Shown: positions 62,486 to 64,000 of the stretch, one piece after another
How positions within the stretch are numbered: the stretch's first letter is position 1
Layout of the letters: every line of letters starts with the position of its first letter
Source of the DNA: Stieleria neptunia
GTDB lineage: Bacteria; Planctomycetota; Planctomycetia; Pirellulales; Pirellulaceae
Assembly (NCBI RefSeq): GCF_007754155.1
Contig: NZ_CP037423.1
Coordinates: 3,224,001-3,288,000 of the forward strand
Length of the DNA: 64,000 bases
Direction of reading: 5' to 3'
The notes under the pieces: model-generated
What the model saw: the letters and a program-made list of their open reading frames with translations, nothing else
Databases searched by the model: none
What the model was told of the DNA's origin: nothing
Translations under genes and position numbers: made by a program

Positions 62486-62662
62486 GGGACGACGGACATG
62501 ACATTGGCGTGAACGGGGCGTGGCCATGCAAAACATGACTTAAACTTCCACCAGTGGGGTCATGCGCCGTCACCGGCTTTCTTGCGACAGCAACGTGCAT
62601 GGGTCTCGCCAAGATAGGGATTCGCCCGCCATCACTCCCGCTCCAACAGAATTCTATCCGTC

Positions 62663-63904
62663 ATGTCGACTTGCCCTACCGCTCCCGGCGCATCGTCTTC
62701 CCCCGCCGAAAACGCATTCGTGGGACGTCAACCGATCTTCACGCCTGAAGTGGAGGTTTTCGCCTACGAGTTGCTCTTCCGATCGGGAGAGCAGAACGCC
62801 GCGATGATCACCGATGGTGATCGCGCGACGGCCAACGTGCTGCTCAATACGTTCACCGATATCGGTCTGGACACGATCGTCGGCTCGAAAAAGGCATTCA
62901 TCAATTTGACGCGTAACTTGCTGACCAGTCACAACTTGTCGTGCATGCCGCCGGACCGCGTCGTGTTGGAAATTCTCGAAGACATCGAGCCGGACCCGGA
63001 GGTCCTGTCGGCGATCGAAAAACTGGTCGAAGAAGGCTATAAGATCGCGTTGGACGATTTCGTCTATCGCCCCGACTTGGAACCCCTGATCGGGACCGCG
63101 GACATCGTCAAGATCGAGTTTCCGCTGATCCCCAAAGAAGACTTGGCTGATCATATCAGCAAGCTACGGGCACTGGGCGTGCGCACCATCTTGGCGGAAA
63201 AGATTGAGACCCAGGAGGATTTCGAGCTGTGCAAGAGCCTCGGTTGCGATCTTTTCCAAGGTTACTTTTTCTGTCGTCCCCAGGTCATCAGCCAACGCAA
63301 GACGCAAGTCAATGTGGCGTCGATTGTGCGGTTGATGTCGGAATTGCAAAACCCCGACATCACGGTCGGCGAAGTCGAAGGGATCATCCAAACCGACGCG
63401 AATCTTTCCTTCAAACTGCTTCGGTTCGTCAATTCGGCCAACGCCGCGACGACGCGCACGATCGATTCGTTGAAGCAAGCCACGACACTGATGGGAATCT
63501 CGCGTTTGCGTTCCCTGGCCTCGATGATGCTGATGACCAGCATTGACGAAGGCAAGCCGCAAGAACTGATCAGGCTTGCCATGATTCGCGGTAAGATGTG
63601 CGAATTGCTGGCGAGCGAATCACGTGCTACGCGACCGGATCGCTTCTACACGCTCGGGTTGCTTTCGGTCATGGACGCGCTGTTGGACAAGCCGATGGAC
63701 GAAGTCATTCCGTTGTTGCCACTGGCCGATGACATGAACGACGCCTTGCTCAATCGGGCCGGCGAACTGGGGCAGGTCTTGCAAAGCGTGATCCACTTCG
63801 AAGCGGGCGAGATCGCGCCGCCGATTTCGTTGTCCGCCGAACACATGGCCTCGGCCTATCAGCAAGCGCTGCGTTGGATCGCCGACTGCAAGATCAACGA
63901 ATAA
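62663..63904 (+). CDS. EAL-HDOD signalling protein (YuxH/CdgJ type)
   Basis: A 413-residue protein with an N-terminal EAL domain (about 18-205) and a C-terminal HDOD domain (about 215-400). The EAL signature is degenerate: VGRQPIFTPEVEVFAYELLFRSG has ELL instead of EAL, while LEILEDIEPD and IALDDFVY keep acidic residues, and KIEFPLI the following strand. Such YuxH-like proteins usually lack c-di-GMP phosphodiesterase activity and act through binding. The HDOD part has LLRFVNSANAATTRTIDSLKQATTLMG. Start ATG 62663. Confidence 0.9.
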   Translation: MSTCPTAPGASSSPAENAFVGRQPIFTPEVEVFAYELLFRSGEQNAAMITDGDRATANVLLNTFTDIGLDTIVGSKKAFINLTRNLLTSHNLSCMPPDRVVLEILEDIEPDPEVLSAIEKLVEEGYKIALDDFVYRPDLEPLIGTADIVKIEFPLIPKEDLADHISKLRALGVRTILAEKIETQEDFELCKSLGCDLFQGYFFCRPQVISQRKTQVNVASIVRLMSELQNPDITVGEVEGIIQTDANLSFKLLRFVNSANAATTRTIDSLKQATTLMGISRLRSLASMMLMTSIDEGKPQELIRLAMIRGKMCELLASESRATRPDRFYTLGLLSVMDALLDKPMDEVIPLLPLADDMNDALLNRAGELGQVLQSVIHFEAGEIAPPISLSAEHMASAYQQALRWIADCKINE

Positions 63905-63938
63905 GACGGCGGGGACGGTCCTGGTTGTCGCTGGATTC

Positions 63939-63959
63939 GACGGCCTGGAATGGGCCGTC
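63939..63959. repeat. Short palindrome behind EAL-HDOD gene
   Basis: GACGGCC and GGCCGTC form a 7-bp stem with a 7-nt loop, 35 bp behind the stop codon. No T-run follows, so it may be a repeat-derived hairpin rather than an intrinsic terminator. Confidence 0.35.
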
Positions 63960-64000
63960 CTACATTAGCCTGCAAACCCCTGATGACGTGCCTAGCGTTC

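Overview
The window looks like chromosomal DNA of a planctomycete of the Pirellulaceae (Rhodopirellula/Stieleria type). The support is the mix of gene families rather than any marker gene: two very large Ser/Thr kinases each paired with an ECF sigma factor, a giant secreted Rhs protein, a type II secretion-like cluster, a sulfotransferase, a GH50-like protein, a secreted haloperoxidase with a dockerin-like segment, and many intergenic palindromic repeats. There is no rRNA, no complete tRNA and no CRISPR array.

Layout. 0-8.4 kb: a minus-strand Rhs operon (small membrane ORF, anchored 258-residue protein, 2221-residue Rhs protein, short membrane protein behind it). 8.8-14.4 kb: a GT-C-type membrane protein and a sulfotransferase (+), then a GH50-family-like lipoprotein (-) that lacks both catalytic glutamates. 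14.6-28.6 kb: a plus-strand type II secretion-like system in the order H-I-J-K-C-L-M-TPR lipoprotein-D, an antisense GT39-like gene, then E-F-G. Most junctions overlap by a few bases, so the first block is probably one operon.

29.05-40.12 kb: a decayed integrative island bounded by a 26-bp direct repeat taken from the 3' end of a tRNA (probably tRNA-Val). It holds a truncated tyrosine integrase joined head-on to a ThiF/E1-like fragment, IS66 remains, an intact kinase-ECF sigma pair, a shortened and frameshifted hsdR, a zinc-ribbon membrane protein, and a second hsdR tail split by about 0.6 kb of foreign DNA.

40.2-64 kb: more ordinary accessory and housekeeping genes: vanadium haloperoxidase-like protein, cupin, SRPBCC protein, a second kinase-ECF sigma pair, TerB-like protein, tandem universal stress protein, CBS pair, FKBP isomerase, dipeptidyl peptidase III, RidA, SDR oxidoreductase and an EAL-HDOD protein. 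Several families of dispersed and palindromic repeats sit between these genes and in places form gene ends.

Functionally the window combines envelope and secretion functions (Rhs, T2SS-like, glycosyl- and sulfotransferase, secreted enzymes) with kinase/sigma signalling. The least ordinary parts are the decayed island, the catalytically blank GH50 homologue, the compact T2SS locus with an embedded TPR lipoprotein, and the repeat families.
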